Part shown: positions 12,556 through 21,574 of the stretch, in pieces
Layout of the letters: every line of letters begins with the position of its first letter
Numbering within the stretch: the stretch's first letter is position 1
IMG/VR virus record: IMGVR_UViG_3300044655_000744
Location: 35,583 to 99,582 of that record
Reading direction: 5' to 3' (one strand)
Origin: a virus
Length of the DNA: 64,000 nucleotides
Translations under genes and position numbers: made by a program
Notes under the pieces: generated by a model
What the model saw: only the letters and a program-made list of their open reading frames with translations
The model's database searches: none
Told to the model about the DNA's origin: nothing

Positions 12556-13575
12556 CTAGTTAGTTTTTTGACGGTTACGAATCATCGCTAGGATGTCTTC
12601 AGCACGTTGGCCGCCAGCTGCTGGAGTAGCTATTGGTGCTGTTGGAGCACTAACTGCCACTTCATCTTCCACTACAACAGGATCAGGAGTGAACGGAGGG
12701 TTACTTTCTACGTGTTCACTTTCTACTGCGCGATCTGCCGTTACTGGAGCTGCTGTAGCTGTTGCTGCCGGAGCTGCTGTTGCTGCCACACCACGTGGGC
12801 GATAGTAAGCACCCCAACGTTCTGTATCGTATGGTTGACCATCAACTGATGCTTCAAACATCTCTTTGATAACTTTAAGCTCAACATCGCTTGGTTTCTT
12901 AGGAAGGAATTCGCTAAGATTATACAAACCGTGCTTCTCGATAGATTCAGCTTCTTCTGCTGTTAGCGCAGATTCTTTGCGTGACCATTTTGAAGTTGAG
13001 TAGTCAGCATATCCACCTTTTGATGTTTTGCTAACTGTAAAGTCCAAACCACCTTGGTAGTCTGTTGGTAAGTTTTCTAACTCAGGATCAAGTAACGCTG
13101 ACTTGATTAAGTTAAAGATTTGTGGGCTGATGATAAAGCGACGAATTGGATTCGCAGGTGCTTGGTCATCTGTTAGTGGATTTTCACGAACAAAACCTTG
13201 GAACAAGTATGATTTCTTTTTCCAATATTTACGACCCATCTCTTCTAAACTTGGATCCTTGAACCATGTACGTACTTCTGCTAGTACAGGGCAAGATTCA
13301 CCATACATTTCTACACATGGTACTTGTACTGTTACTGGTTTGCTGTCTGTTTGACCTTTAATGCCTGCGAAAGACAAGTTGATCATTAAACGTTCTTCCC
13401 AGAAGAAGTCGTTTTTTGGATTTGCGTTTGGAAGAAAGCGCACTCTAGCGTTTGAACCCTCTGGAATGTTCCAGTGTGCGTAGATTGCGTTGTCGCCTTG
13501 TGATTGACCGTTGCCGCTGCTACGGTTTTCTTGGGCTTGTAGTTTTGCTCTGATTTCTGCTAATGATGTTGCCAT
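12556..13575 (-). CDS. 32: gp32 single-stranded DNA-binding protein
   Basis: The start is set at 13575 (MATSLAEIRAKLQAQ), preceded by AAAGGA at good spacing. An upstream in-frame extension has no ribosome binding site. The N-terminal basic segment, the OB-fold core with FFWEERLMINLSF and the zinc-region VPCVEMYGESCPV, and an Ala/acidic C-terminal region match T4-like gp32. The length is 339 residues against 301 in T4. It coats single-stranded DNA and coordinates replication and recombination with UvsX/UvsY encoded downstream. Confidence 0.93.
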   Translation of the reverse strand: MATSLAEIRAKLQAQENRSSGNGQSQGDNAIYAHWNIPEGSNARVRFLPNANPKNDFFWEERLMINLSFAGIKGQTDSKPVTVQVPCVEMYGESCPVLAEVRTWFKDPSLEEMGRKYWKKKSYLFQGFVRENPLTDDQAPANPIRRFIISPQIFNLIKSALLDPELENLPTDYQGGLDFTVSKTSKGGYADYSTSKWSRKESALTAEEAESIEKHGLYNLSEFLPKKPSDVELKVIKEMFEASVDGQPYDTERWGAYYRPRGVAATAAPAATATAAPVTADRAVESEHVESNPPFTPDPVVVEDEVAVSAPTAPIATPAAGGQRAEDILAMIRNRQKTN

Positions 13576-13635
13576 GATAATTTCCTTTATGTTAAGTTGG
13601 TCTTTAATATGCCTAAAACGTATAAGCATCTATAT

Positions 13636-13664
13636 ACTATACGTTATATATATTTATCTCGCAA
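13636..13664 (-). promoter_or_regulatory. overlapping sigma70-like and late promoter for gp32
   Basis: Minus-strand TTGCGA, a 17-base spacer and TATAGT form a near-consensus promoter. Within the spacer lies the late-type box GATAAATA (13658-13651). gp32 may thus be read both early and late. The leader to 13575 is about 55 bases. Confidence 0.55.
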
Positions 13665-13673
13665 GAGATATTT

Positions 13674-15026
13674 CTAACTATTTTTACCAATCTTACGTTC
13701 TACTATGTCGATGATAATAGCATCACGCTTGAGTTGCCCTTCTAATTCTTTAATAGCAATAGTATTATCGTATGTCATAGTATATCCCAACGATACTGCT
13801 ACTTCTTGTAGCTGTTTGCGTCTGCGCACTCTTTCTTCCGCAGTTAATGTAGGGTTTGACTTATTATACCATATACCTACTTCTTTTGTTAATATCATGT
13901 TAGGATCTGCTCGACTAGTAGTATACAACGGTGTGCCTGGGTGGATACTTAGATTGTAGCCTGCCTGTAACTCTATAATTGTTTTACCTACTAGATGCTT
14001 GTAACGTTCTAGCATTGCTAGGGTTTGATGAAAGTCGTCGAGTGTTTCTGTAGGGTAACCAACAAACATAAGTAAAATGGCACGAAGGCCCAACTTATCC
14101 ATGTATTCTAAACTATGATCTAAATCAGCATTAGTAAAGTTCTTTTTCATTTGCTGCCTAAGATTATCACTGCCTGTTTCTACCCCTATCTCTAAAACAA
14201 TGTTGCCAGAGGCTGCAATTTTGCGCCAGTAATCTTCATTAGACTGACTAGCGTTTCTTATAATAAACTGGCTGCCCCACGAAAATTTAGGGAAACGCTG
14301 TTTAATTTCAATCAGATGATCTAACAACTCATAAAATGCCGGCAGTGATCCGTTAACTAAACTGTCAGTAAAATGGATATGGGCATGATCAAATGTTGTT
14401 AGGATCTGCTCTATTTCAGCCGCAATAGATTTGGGCGCACGTTGAGAAAACTTCCAATGCTCGTGTATTTCACAGAATGTACATTTACGTACACACCCCC
14501 TAGATCCTGATATAGGAACCCAGATCGGTTGTTCAACTTTCTCAGCTTCTTGTTTATAAAAGTTAACATCGTAATCACCGTAATACGGTAGATAGGGAGC
14601 TGTCATTGGAGTAAAATCTAATTGTCTATCAATACCAAAGAACTCTGTTAGAAACTTTGGCCACTGCACCTCGCCGTCACCTTCTATACAAACGTCAGCA
14701 GTCATTGCCACTTTGCCGTTTATACTATCTTTAATGCCACTGCCGCCGGCTACTATTGTTATTTTGGGATTTAACTGTTTTAATAACGTTACTAATTCCT
14801 GTGCTTTGGGTTTGCTCTTGTAAGTAAATACACTTAAAGCAACTACTTCTGGATCAAACGCTAATATTTGTTCTGCCCAGAATGACACAGTACCGTTGGG
14901 GTCTTTATTGAAATCAAGAAATGCCGCTGATAGACCTAACCACTTAGTTGCCCCTAATAAGACAGCAGGGGCACCCGGTAAGTTCCAACTTGGCATTGGT
15001 GGGAAGTTGCAGACAACTACATTCAT
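13674..15026 (-). CDS. B12-binding-domain radical SAM protein
   Basis: This 450-residue protein has an N-terminal Rossmann-like cobalamin-binding-type domain (to about 130, with IVAGGSG and CIEGDGE) followed by a radical SAM core with CVRKCTFC (178-185). Later come IVLEIGVETGSD and LLMFVGYPTETLDD, both typical of the B12-dependent class. Members methylate unactivated carbons or rearrange substrates. The substrate is unknown; the sulfotransferase/radical SAM cassette beyond gp32 makes a linked modification pathway plausible. The terminator at 15047-15074 separates it from the head gene upstream. Confidence 0.85.
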   Translation of the reverse strand: MNVVVCNFPPMPSWNLPGAPAVLLGATKWLGLSAAFLDFNKDPNGTVSFWAEQILAFDPEVVALSVFTYKSKPKAQELVTLLKQLNPKITIVAGGSGIKDSINGKVAMTADVCIEGDGEVQWPKFLTEFFGIDRQLDFTPMTAPYLPYYGDYDVNFYKQEAEKVEQPIWVPISGSRGCVRKCTFCEIHEHWKFSQRAPKSIAAEIEQILTTFDHAHIHFTDSLVNGSLPAFYELLDHLIEIKQRFPKFSWGSQFIIRNASQSNEDYWRKIAASGNIVLEIGVETGSDNLRQQMKKNFTNADLDHSLEYMDKLGLRAILLMFVGYPTETLDDFHQTLAMLERYKHLVGKTIIELQAGYNLSIHPGTPLYTTSRADPNMILTKEVGIWYNKSNPTLTAEERVRRRKQLQEVAVSLGYTMTYDNTIAIKELEGQLKRDAIIIDIVERKIGKNS

Positions 15027-15046
15027 AATAATACTTATCAGCCAAC

Positions 15047-15074
15047 AAAAAAGGCACTATAAAAGTGCCTTTTT
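15047..15074 (-). terminator. rho-independent terminator (bidirectional sequence)
   Basis: AAAAAAGGCACT-ataaa-AGTGCCTTTTT gives a strong stem with T-runs in both directions. On the minus strand it ends the transcript of the 629-residue gene at 15099. Confidence 0.85.
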
Positions 15075-15098
15075 CTAATTGATATTATAATTGTTATT

Positions 15099-16988
15099 TT
15101 ACTTTAAACCTGCTATTCTGCGCATCTGCGCAATATCTTCATCAAACTGTTTGTTATATAATGATACATCGTCTTCTGGTTCATCTTTAGCTATTGCCTT
15201 AATACCATGAGGAATAGTTTTAAGTTTGTCTAAAAAGTTTAAGTCTTTTGCGCCCATACGTTTTAGTTTTTCATCTTTGTTAACGTGGTCTTCGTAACCT
15301 TCTGCCAGTGCTGCTTTCATTTCTTCTTTAGATTTGCCATATTTTGCCTGGAATTCTTCGTCTGACAGTTCTGTAAGATCCATGTCAACTTCTTTCATTT
15401 TGCCTTCTGCTAGTTCGCCACTGCCTTCTAACTGATCAACAACTTGTTGAACATAAGCACTAACATCGCTAGAACCGATTTCTTCAACATCACCTACCCA
15501 TTCAGCAACATCTCTAGCCGCATCCATAATTGCTTGTGGGCCGTGTTGTACTAATAAGTCTTTGTGTTGGTTAATAATACGACGAATAATTGCTGATTGA
15601 ACAGCTTCACAACAATCACTGCTGCTATTATCTTCGTCAACTACTGGGTCATCCATACCACTAGCACCATAAGTATCACCTTCACTGTATTGATCAGGAG
15701 TATCTTCGTCGCCAATAGTAGACATAATTTGCCCGTAAATTTCTGGCATGTTTTCTTCTACCCAGACCATAACTACATCACGAGCATCGGCATCGGGATT
15801 TGCTTCTGCCAATTCACCCAATTGATCAAATAATCTATCATCACCTATAATATTATACAGTGCGTTGGTAGCGTTTTGCGCATCAACTCCAACAATAAGT
15901 GGTTCACTTAATAGGTCAATTAGTTCCGAAACTTGGTCTTCACCTTCTGGTTTAGCCCAAGTACCTTCAGCTACATTGTTAGCCCAACTTTCAAACTGTT
16001 CTGCAAATTTATTTTCTTTTTTCATTTTATAAGCCTTTTGCACTAGAGGTAGCGCATCTTCCATTTTATCGTTATAAGTACGTTTAACAAAACGTTCACG
16101 CATACTGTCTGCGTCGTAATCGTCCATCAATGTATGTTCTTCATTGTGGAAATGTTCTTTACACGCAGCATAGCCTTTTCGACCACCAATACGTTTAAGA
16201 GCATTATTTAATAAACCGTGGTATTCAAATGCTGCTTCAACCATCGATTGTGTTTCAGCATCTTCAAATGTTCTACGAACCATTGCTGATTTAAAAGGAC
16301 GTAGTTTACCACATTCTTCAGCAATACGTGTAATGTGTTGACCAAAGTCATCCATTAGACTGCCGCCTTCACTAATATGACGTGCCATAGCACGAGCATA
16401 CTTTAAGTTATTGTGTGGTAATTTGAATCGTTCGCCGTCGTGTGTTTCAACAAAAATACTATTAATGTGACGAGCACGTGCGCCTCTAACTTCATCTACT
16501 ACAGGCTGGCTATGACGTACTATAATACGCACATTACCGTCATTTTCGTAACTGCTACGACTAGTGCCGTGTAAGCGACTTTCAGATACAACTTCATCTT
16601 TGGCGTATGTGCTGTCTGACTTACTTACTTGTTGTAGGTCACGATGTTTTAGTGTACTACGTGTAATATCACGTGGCTCAAAGCTCAATAAGTTACGTTT
16701 AGCAAACTCACGTAGTTCACGTAGGAATCCGTACCATGTGTTTTTTTGTTCTTCGTCTAGATCTGAGCTAATGTTTTTGCTGAAGTAGACTTTAAGGCTA
16801 TTTTCATCAATTAGACTAAGTGTGATGTTACCGTAGTCGTGTCCTTCAGATACATAGTCAAAGTTAAAAAACCGCGCTTCTTCTGGTTCTTGTGTAGCTT
16901 TGGCGTTTTCGTCACCGAGCGTGACATCTTCGAAACGATCACGGATCTTTTCAAATAATGATTCGGCTATTTTATTAATTTCTCTCAT
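15099..16988 (-). CDS. probable internal head protein, 629 residues
   Basis: This large, hydrophilic, helical protein lies downstream of terminase. It starts MREINKIAESLFEKI, resembling a capsid-targeting peptide with an I-A-E cleavage site, and ends MRRIAGLK. That is nearly the same ending as the gp22 scaffold in this genome (IKRLAGLK). The middle contains acidic stretches and SDCCEAVQSAIIRRI. I do not recognise a catalytic domain. The start at 16988 is five bases after a GATAAATA late box, so the mRNA may be leaderless. A head-core role is inferred from the end motifs and position. Confidence 0.6.
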   Translation of the reverse strand: MREINKIAESLFEKIRDRFEDVTLGDENAKATQEPEEARFFNFDYVSEGHDYGNITLSLIDENSLKVYFSKNISSDLDEEQKNTWYGFLRELREFAKRNLLSFEPRDITRSTLKHRDLQQVSKSDSTYAKDEVVSESRLHGTSRSSYENDGNVRIIVRHSQPVVDEVRGARARHINSIFVETHDGERFKLPHNNLKYARAMARHISEGGSLMDDFGQHITRIAEECGKLRPFKSAMVRRTFEDAETQSMVEAAFEYHGLLNNALKRIGGRKGYAACKEHFHNEEHTLMDDYDADSMRERFVKRTYNDKMEDALPLVQKAYKMKKENKFAEQFESWANNVAEGTWAKPEGEDQVSELIDLLSEPLIVGVDAQNATNALYNIIGDDRLFDQLGELAEANPDADARDVVMVWVEENMPEIYGQIMSTIGDEDTPDQYSEGDTYGASGMDDPVVDEDNSSSDCCEAVQSAIIRRIINQHKDLLVQHGPQAIMDAARDVAEWVGDVEEIGSSDVSAYVQQVVDQLEGSGELAEGKMKEVDMDLTELSDEEFQAKYGKSKEEMKAALAEGYEDHVNKDEKLKRMGAKDLNFLDKLKTIPHGIKAIAKDEPEDDVSLYNKQFDEDIAQMRRIAGLK

Positions 16989-16993
16989 AGTAT

Positions 16994-17001
16994 TATTTAT
17001 C
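16994..17001 (-). promoter_or_regulatory. T4-type late promoter box (GATAAATA)
   Basis: The box ends five bases before the ATG at 16988, which would put transcription start at the start codon. Confidence 0.65.
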
Positions 17002-18570
17002 TTAAAACATTATAAAGGGCATTGGCTCAATCACATCATCCATTGTGTCGCGCATTGCATTGTCTAACTGACTGTCGAATGATTGAAGCATCATTGCCAT
17101 ACGTACTACTAGTAGCAAGCTCATTACTAGATCGTCGGTTTCGCCCGGTTTAGCAGCATAACTAGGGCCATTGGCTACAAACGTTTTAAGTTCTGAAATT
17201 AAGTTTTTACTACAAATAGTCATGCGTTTACTTTCAATTAAATTTTTTAATTTAGCGCAGGCACTTAGTTTTGACTTGTTAGTAGTGTTAAATCCTTTAC
17301 GATATCTTCTTCCAGAACTAGACTGCTTAGGTTCACTTAAGAATGTACCTTTAATGTTTTCTTCACCAAGTTCACTTACACTAATAAGTGCTGCCTCACC
17401 TAAGGTATTGTTTTCCATTGAGTAGTAAATGCTATTCACTGGTACTGTTTCTGCTAGATACTTAGTAATTTCGCTGAGGATACCGATTTGACGTTGTACC
17501 ATAGTGCGATTATGTTGCCACTCACCGACTTGCTGGAAACTAGGTAATTCAAATATCTGTATAGCTGCAGGATCACCGCCTGTACCTAGACTAGGATCCA
17601 ACGCTATCATATAAGTCATGCTAGGATTTGGTTTTTTATACCAACGCACTTGCCCTTGTCGTTCTATTGGCTCTATTCCTGCCATTTCAACTAAGTGGCC
17701 AGGATTAATCAGTGTTTCGTCCCAAATAATAAACTCACAGTCCATTTCTCGGCGGAAACGCTCATCGCCTAATTGCGCACGTTGCTCGCTGGCCCATTTT
17801 TCATCTCGATCTGGATGTTCTCTCCAATAACTACGAAATGCTCTAAATCCGTTTACACCTAGTTCTGTAGTATTACCAAACTCATCAAGTGTTTTATTAG
17901 CACCTTTCCATAGGGTAGCAAACTGGTCTTCATCGCTGTTGGGAGTTGAAGTAATAATACATTTACCACCAGTGGCTAGTGTGGGACTAATAGAAGTCCA
18001 AAATTCTCGTCCTATGGTAGGGCGAACGAACGCAAACTCATCGCAATACAGTAGTGATATAGACATACCACGACCGGTGTTTTCAGTAGTTGTAGCACTT
18101 ACAATACGACTTCCATTATCAAAGTCTATACTACCTTTGTTATAACTTACCGCTCCAGCACGTATGTGGTCCGGTACACTTTCATAAGCGTAGCGTATAC
18201 GCTGCATGATTTCTTGCGAACCTGTAAACTTATGTGCGGCAATAAGAATAGTACTATCTGACACAAACATTGCGTACCATAACAAATAACCCGCGGCACT
18301 TGTTGACTTACCGGTTTGACGTGGCATCAATGATATACTATAACGATAGTTGTGATAGGCGTCAATTAAACGCTTTTGATAAGTAAACGGTTGATATAGC
18401 ATGCGCCCTTTAGTGGGATGCTGGATATAAAAGTAATTACTCATAAAGTACTCGGGTCCTGTTATAGGATCTGCGCACCTTGCAAATTCTTGTAGTTGTT
18501 CGTGTGTAAACGAATCCTGCTGATGAGGTTTCTTTACTAGAACATTATCTGTACCTTTTGCTGTTGCCAT
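17002..18570 (-). CDS. 17: gp17 terminase large subunit
   Basis: This 522-residue DNA-packaging motor has Walker A MPRQTGKSTS (82-91), Walker B LLYCDE (173-178) and the RNase H-like nuclease start IALDPSLGTGGD (about 345-356). Later acidic nuclease residues lie in TDDLVMSLL. It cuts concatemeric DNA and pumps it through the gp20 portal. The small subunit gp16 is encoded about 3.6 kb upstream on the same strand, separated by probable internal head proteins. Confidence 0.96.
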   Translation of the reverse strand: MATAKGTDNVLVKKPHQQDSFTHEQLQEFARCADPITGPEYFMSNYFYIQHPTKGRMLYQPFTYQKRLIDAYHNYRYSISLMPRQTGKSTSAAGYLLWYAMFVSDSTILIAAHKFTGSQEIMQRIRYAYESVPDHIRAGAVSYNKGSIDFDNGSRIVSATTTENTGRGMSISLLYCDEFAFVRPTIGREFWTSISPTLATGGKCIITSTPNSDEDQFATLWKGANKTLDEFGNTTELGVNGFRAFRSYWREHPDRDEKWASEQRAQLGDERFRREMDCEFIIWDETLINPGHLVEMAGIEPIERQGQVRWYKKPNPSMTYMIALDPSLGTGGDPAAIQIFELPSFQQVGEWQHNRTMVQRQIGILSEITKYLAETVPVNSIYYSMENNTLGEAALISVSELGEENIKGTFLSEPKQSSSGRRYRKGFNTTNKSKLSACAKLKNLIESKRMTICSKNLISELKTFVANGPSYAAKPGETDDLVMSLLLVVRMAMMLQSFDSQLDNAMRDTMDDVIEPMPFIMF

Positions 18571-18606
18571 ATAGTTACTTATCCTGGCTTGGTTTAGAGA
18601 GTTAAA

Positions 18607-18834
18607 TTACCAGGGCTTTTCGCCTGTTAGATGAGGCATACTAAACCAAAGTTTAAACCACTCTGGTGTGCCTGGTTGGATGTTATTGTTGTTTTGGTAT
18701 TGAATTTTTTCGTTAGCTGTAATGCTAGGATTACTGCCTTCTGTTTTTGCTACACTACCATAGCCACTATATTCTTGAAGATCAGCTTTATTACCGATGC
18801 CAGCCATCACTCTAAGTTGTTCTAATTCGTCCAT
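18607..18834 (-). CDS. conserved-type small phage protein upstream of gp17, 75 residues
   Basis: The C-terminus (GTPEWFKLWFSMPHLTGEKP) is a motif I remember from short proteins near terminase in T4-like marine phages; the function is unknown. The N-terminus LEQLRVMAGIGNK carries the AGI/AGL motif shared with the gp22 and 629-residue C-termini. It overlaps the next upstream gene by one base (ATG/TAA junction) and ends 36 bases before gp17. Confidence 0.65.
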   Translation of the reverse strand: MDELEQLRVMAGIGNKADLQEYSGYGSVAKTEGSNPSITANEKIQYQNNNNIQPGTPEWFKLWFSMPHLTGEKPW

Positions 18835-19187
18835 TATACGCCGTATTTGTTTTTCTTAGGTTTAGCTACAGGACTAACTTTGTTTGCTTTGTTAGATTCA
18901 ACACTACCTTTGCCGCCATGTGTTTTGCGTTTAAGGCCAAACTTCTTACTAGCATGATCAATTATTTCTTGATCGGCAGCACTGTAGCCTATTGTTACAA
19001 AGTCACTGCCTGTGCCGGCACGTTGATCAGCATCTACATCAGGAGCGCCTGCTAGCTCAATACCAAAGCGGTATGCTAGGTACGGATTAGCGTTATTATC
19101 TAAATGAGGAAAAGACTGAAGATTAGGAAGAGCATTTTTAGAACCCTTCCTAATATCACCTTCAGTAACTATTTCATTAATTTTCAT
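18834..19187 (-). CDS. small probable internal head protein, 117 residues
   Basis: It begins MKINEIVTEGDIRKG, like a short targeting peptide, and ends with a basic tail (KPKKNKYGV). The centre (NPYLAYRFGIELAGAP) looks globular. It overlaps its neighbours by a single base on each side, so it is part of the same translation unit as the 694-residue protein and gp17. No family is recognised beyond similarity of layout to other T4-like phages. Confidence 0.6.
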   Translation of the reverse strand: MKINEIVTEGDIRKGSKNALPNLQSFPHLDNNANPYLAYRFGIELAGAPDVDADQRAGTGSDFVTIGYSAADQEIIDHASKKFGLKRKTHGGKGSVESNKANKVSPVAKPKKNKYGV

Positions 19188-19492
19188 TAATATTCGTCTT
19201 CTTCTTCTAGTCTACCACGTAGATCAGTTACAGAACCTGTTTGACTATTACTACGCAAAAATGCTTCAAGCCACGGGCGAGTGTATGCACCAACAACATT
19301 ACCTACTTCTTTAGTAGATTCAAGTTGATTCGCAATTCTAACCGCTTCCGATAATGCTTCCTCGAGTTGATCTATTAGATCAGCCGCGTGGCTAGTGCCT
19401 TCATCATCCCAAAGTGCTTCTTGGACTGGCTGTTCTAATGAACTACCGTTTTCAACAATCATCGCATATTTTTTTAATAAGTCTGAACTCAT
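19187..19492 (-). CDS. small helical protein, 101 residues
   Basis: The start is set at 19492 (MSSDLLKKYAMIVENG) because it overlaps the upstream stop by four bases, whereas the longer frame would run into the upstream gene. The protein is acidic and helical (AADLIDQLEEALSEAVRIANQLES) and ends in EEEDEY. It lies among probable internal head proteins. Its N-terminus is amphipathic like the others, which may reflect capsid targeting; this is inference. Confidence 0.6.
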   Translation of the reverse strand: MSSDLLKKYAMIVENGSSLEQPVQEALWDDEGTSHAADLIDQLEEALSEAVRIANQLESTKEVGNVVGAYTRPWLEAFLRSNSQTGSVTDLRGRLEEEDEY

Positions 19493-21573
19493 TTTAATAA
19501 TCCTTTTAACATGCCTGTGTATTTTTTCCATAAGTTGCTGTCTTCTCTAACAGCCATCGGATTGTCACCTGGGTATTCTTTGCGGAATTGTTCCTTGCTA
19601 CGATGTAAATCATCACCGCTAGGAATAGCAGCACTTACTGGGCCAATTTTTTCGTTTGGTGTATTAGTATATTCAATATCACGTTCTTCATCAACTTCTA
19701 CTTCAACAGGTTCAACAATGCCTTGTGCGATCGCTGTTTCTGCGTCATGCGGCAATTCAACCGCAAGTGCTGTTGGAGCTTCTACTTCTTCCATGCCTGC
19801 TAACTTACGGAATAAGTTAAGCGCATCTTCTTGACCATTAGCAGTAATGCTAACGTTGATATCTTCTTTAACTGTGTAACGTTTACCGTCAACTTCAAAC
19901 TCTTTAGCACCGCTGGCTTTAGCAGCCGCTAATGCGCCTGAAAATTCGTTGCCTTCTGCCATATCAGCTTCATTAACAACATCTGCGGCAGCATAGAATT
20001 TATCATGGCTGAAGCGTGGGTTTTGTTGTTTAAATATATCAGCGTGATGTTGTGCTAACTCTTTACGTTTAGCCTCATCTGGAATATTTTTAATTAAATC
20101 TGCTACCATACGGAAGTCTTTACGGCTTGCGGCCTCTTCAATGGTACTAGTGTCAGTAAACTCCTTGGTGCCTAGCTCAAACTTTTCGCCCTGTGGTGTG
20201 GCAGCTAGTTTACCAGTAAACGCATTACCTTCATCCATCACGTCATCTGATTGTTCTAATCCTGTAGATTGCTCTACTGTGGGAGCAGTTAAGCCCGCTA
20301 GTTTAGCAATCTCATCTAACTCTTCTACACCGCCTAAATGACTATTCATTGGAGCACCACACTCTGCTACATCTTTACAATAGTGACCGTATGATGTTGC
20401 TACGTCACCTAAGAAATCTTCGTCCATTAATAGAATGTTTCTAGCTTTATTAGGAGCAATACCTTGTGCTACCATTTCTTTACGTACGGCATCAACAAAC
20501 TCAGGACCTGCTGTGTCTAAATGTGGATTTACACCAGCCAATGCTTTAGCAATTTGTTCGTAGAAGTAATCGGTTTCTTCCATAACACGTGCTTCTTTAA
20601 GTTTAGCTAGTTTAGATTTTTTCATCTTAGGAGCAGAGTTTTCAATGGTGTCACCAAATTTACAGCCTTCTTCTACATGTCCGGCTTTTTTAGCTTTCCA
20701 CGCGGTAGCATAAGCAATGCCTTTTTCTTTCTTAGATAGATTACCGTCTTTAGCATAACCTTTCTTAATGTGTTTAACCATACGTTCGGCTTTCTTGCCC
20801 GGAGGTGCCACTTCATCTAAATCACTAACATCATCTTTTTGTGCAGCGCCACCGTAGGCTTTACCAGCAACTTTACGGATTGGGGTGTTTGTATTGCTAC
20901 CACCACGCTCAGCACGTTCGTCTTCTTGACGGTCTTTTAGTGCTTGTAGACGTTTACGTTTAGCAATGGCATCAGCATTTGGCGCTTCTGGTTCATCGTA
21001 GGCCGCTTCGCTAAGATTTTTTTCTTTCTTCTTCATAGCCGCAACAAAGTCTGCCAGTTTACAGTCAGGGTTGGATTTTTTAAATTTTTCGTAGTTTGCT
21101 TTGAACTTAGGGTGCTTAGGATCATCAAGTGTATATGGACCTTGACCTTCTTTAATTTTTAGTTTGCTGGTTAGATCTTTTGCGTCACCGCCAAACATAT
21201 CTTTAAACGCACCTTTGGCATTGTTTTTATCTTTAACTGCTTTCTTAGGTGGTTGATTAAAAGATGAGGAGTGACGTACACCGTATTCATCGTAGTCGTC
21301 GCTACTAAACGGTTTAGCTTTTTTTTCCTTAGCGGCTTTCTTCATTGGCTCTTTCTTGTCGCCGTCTTTGTCCATATCTAAGAAGTCTGGTTTAGCAGAT
21401 TCTTTAAAAGTTTGAAATTTAGATTCCAGGCTTCGAACAGCCTCCATAATATCGCCTTTGGCTTCTACACTCTCATAGATTTTTTCTACCGGTGTTTCTG
21501 GTGTTAAGGCCGCAGTATCAGTGATACCTTTTAATTTGCCTAAGATGTTATAGATGTTGTTACTGTTGCTCAT
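19489..21573 (-). CDS. large probable head-core polyprotein, 694 residues
   Basis: This highly charged, low-hydrophobicity protein contains many short motifs rather than one fold. They include DFLDMDKDGDKKEPMKKA (about 62-79, a D-x-D-x-D-G-type segment), MVKHIKKGYAKDG...KGIAYATAWKAKKAG, and a duplicated unit GN.F.G.LAA..-G-K.FE. It also has two LAGL/LAGM elements. Several L/I-x-E sites that gp21 could cut are scattered through it (for example LSE/AA, LDE/VA, IEE/AA). I infer a precursor of internal head peptides. It lies between gp16/gp17-associated genes. Confidence 0.6.
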   Translation of the reverse strand: MSNSNNIYNILGKLKGITDTAALTPETPVEKIYESVEAKGDIMEAVRSLESKFQTFKESAKPDFLDMDKDGDKKEPMKKAAKEKKAKPFSSDDYDEYGVRHSSSFNQPPKKAVKDKNNAKGAFKDMFGGDAKDLTSKLKIKEGQGPYTLDDPKHPKFKANYEKFKKSNPDCKLADFVAAMKKKEKNLSEAAYDEPEAPNADAIAKRKRLQALKDRQEDERAERGGSNTNTPIRKVAGKAYGGAAQKDDVSDLDEVAPPGKKAERMVKHIKKGYAKDGNLSKKEKGIAYATAWKAKKAGHVEEGCKFGDTIENSAPKMKKSKLAKLKEARVMEETDYFYEQIAKALAGVNPHLDTAGPEFVDAVRKEMVAQGIAPNKARNILLMDEDFLGDVATSYGHYCKDVAECGAPMNSHLGGVEELDEIAKLAGLTAPTVEQSTGLEQSDDVMDEGNAFTGKLAATPQGEKFELGTKEFTDTSTIEEAASRKDFRMVADLIKNIPDEAKRKELAQHHADIFKQQNPRFSHDKFYAAADVVNEADMAEGNEFSGALAAAKASGAKEFEVDGKRYTVKEDINVSITANGQEDALNLFRKLAGMEEVEAPTALAVELPHDAETAIAQGIVEPVEVEVDEERDIEYTNTPNEKIGPVSAAIPSGDDLHRSKEQFRKEYPGDNPMAVREDSNLWKKYTGMLKGLLK

Positions 21574-21574
21574 T

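Noticed and set aside
12593-12849. Two plus-strand frames with Cys/Ala-rich products opposite the gp32 C-terminus
   Set aside because: They mirror the Ala/Val/Pro-rich C-terminal tail of gp32 and have no independent support.
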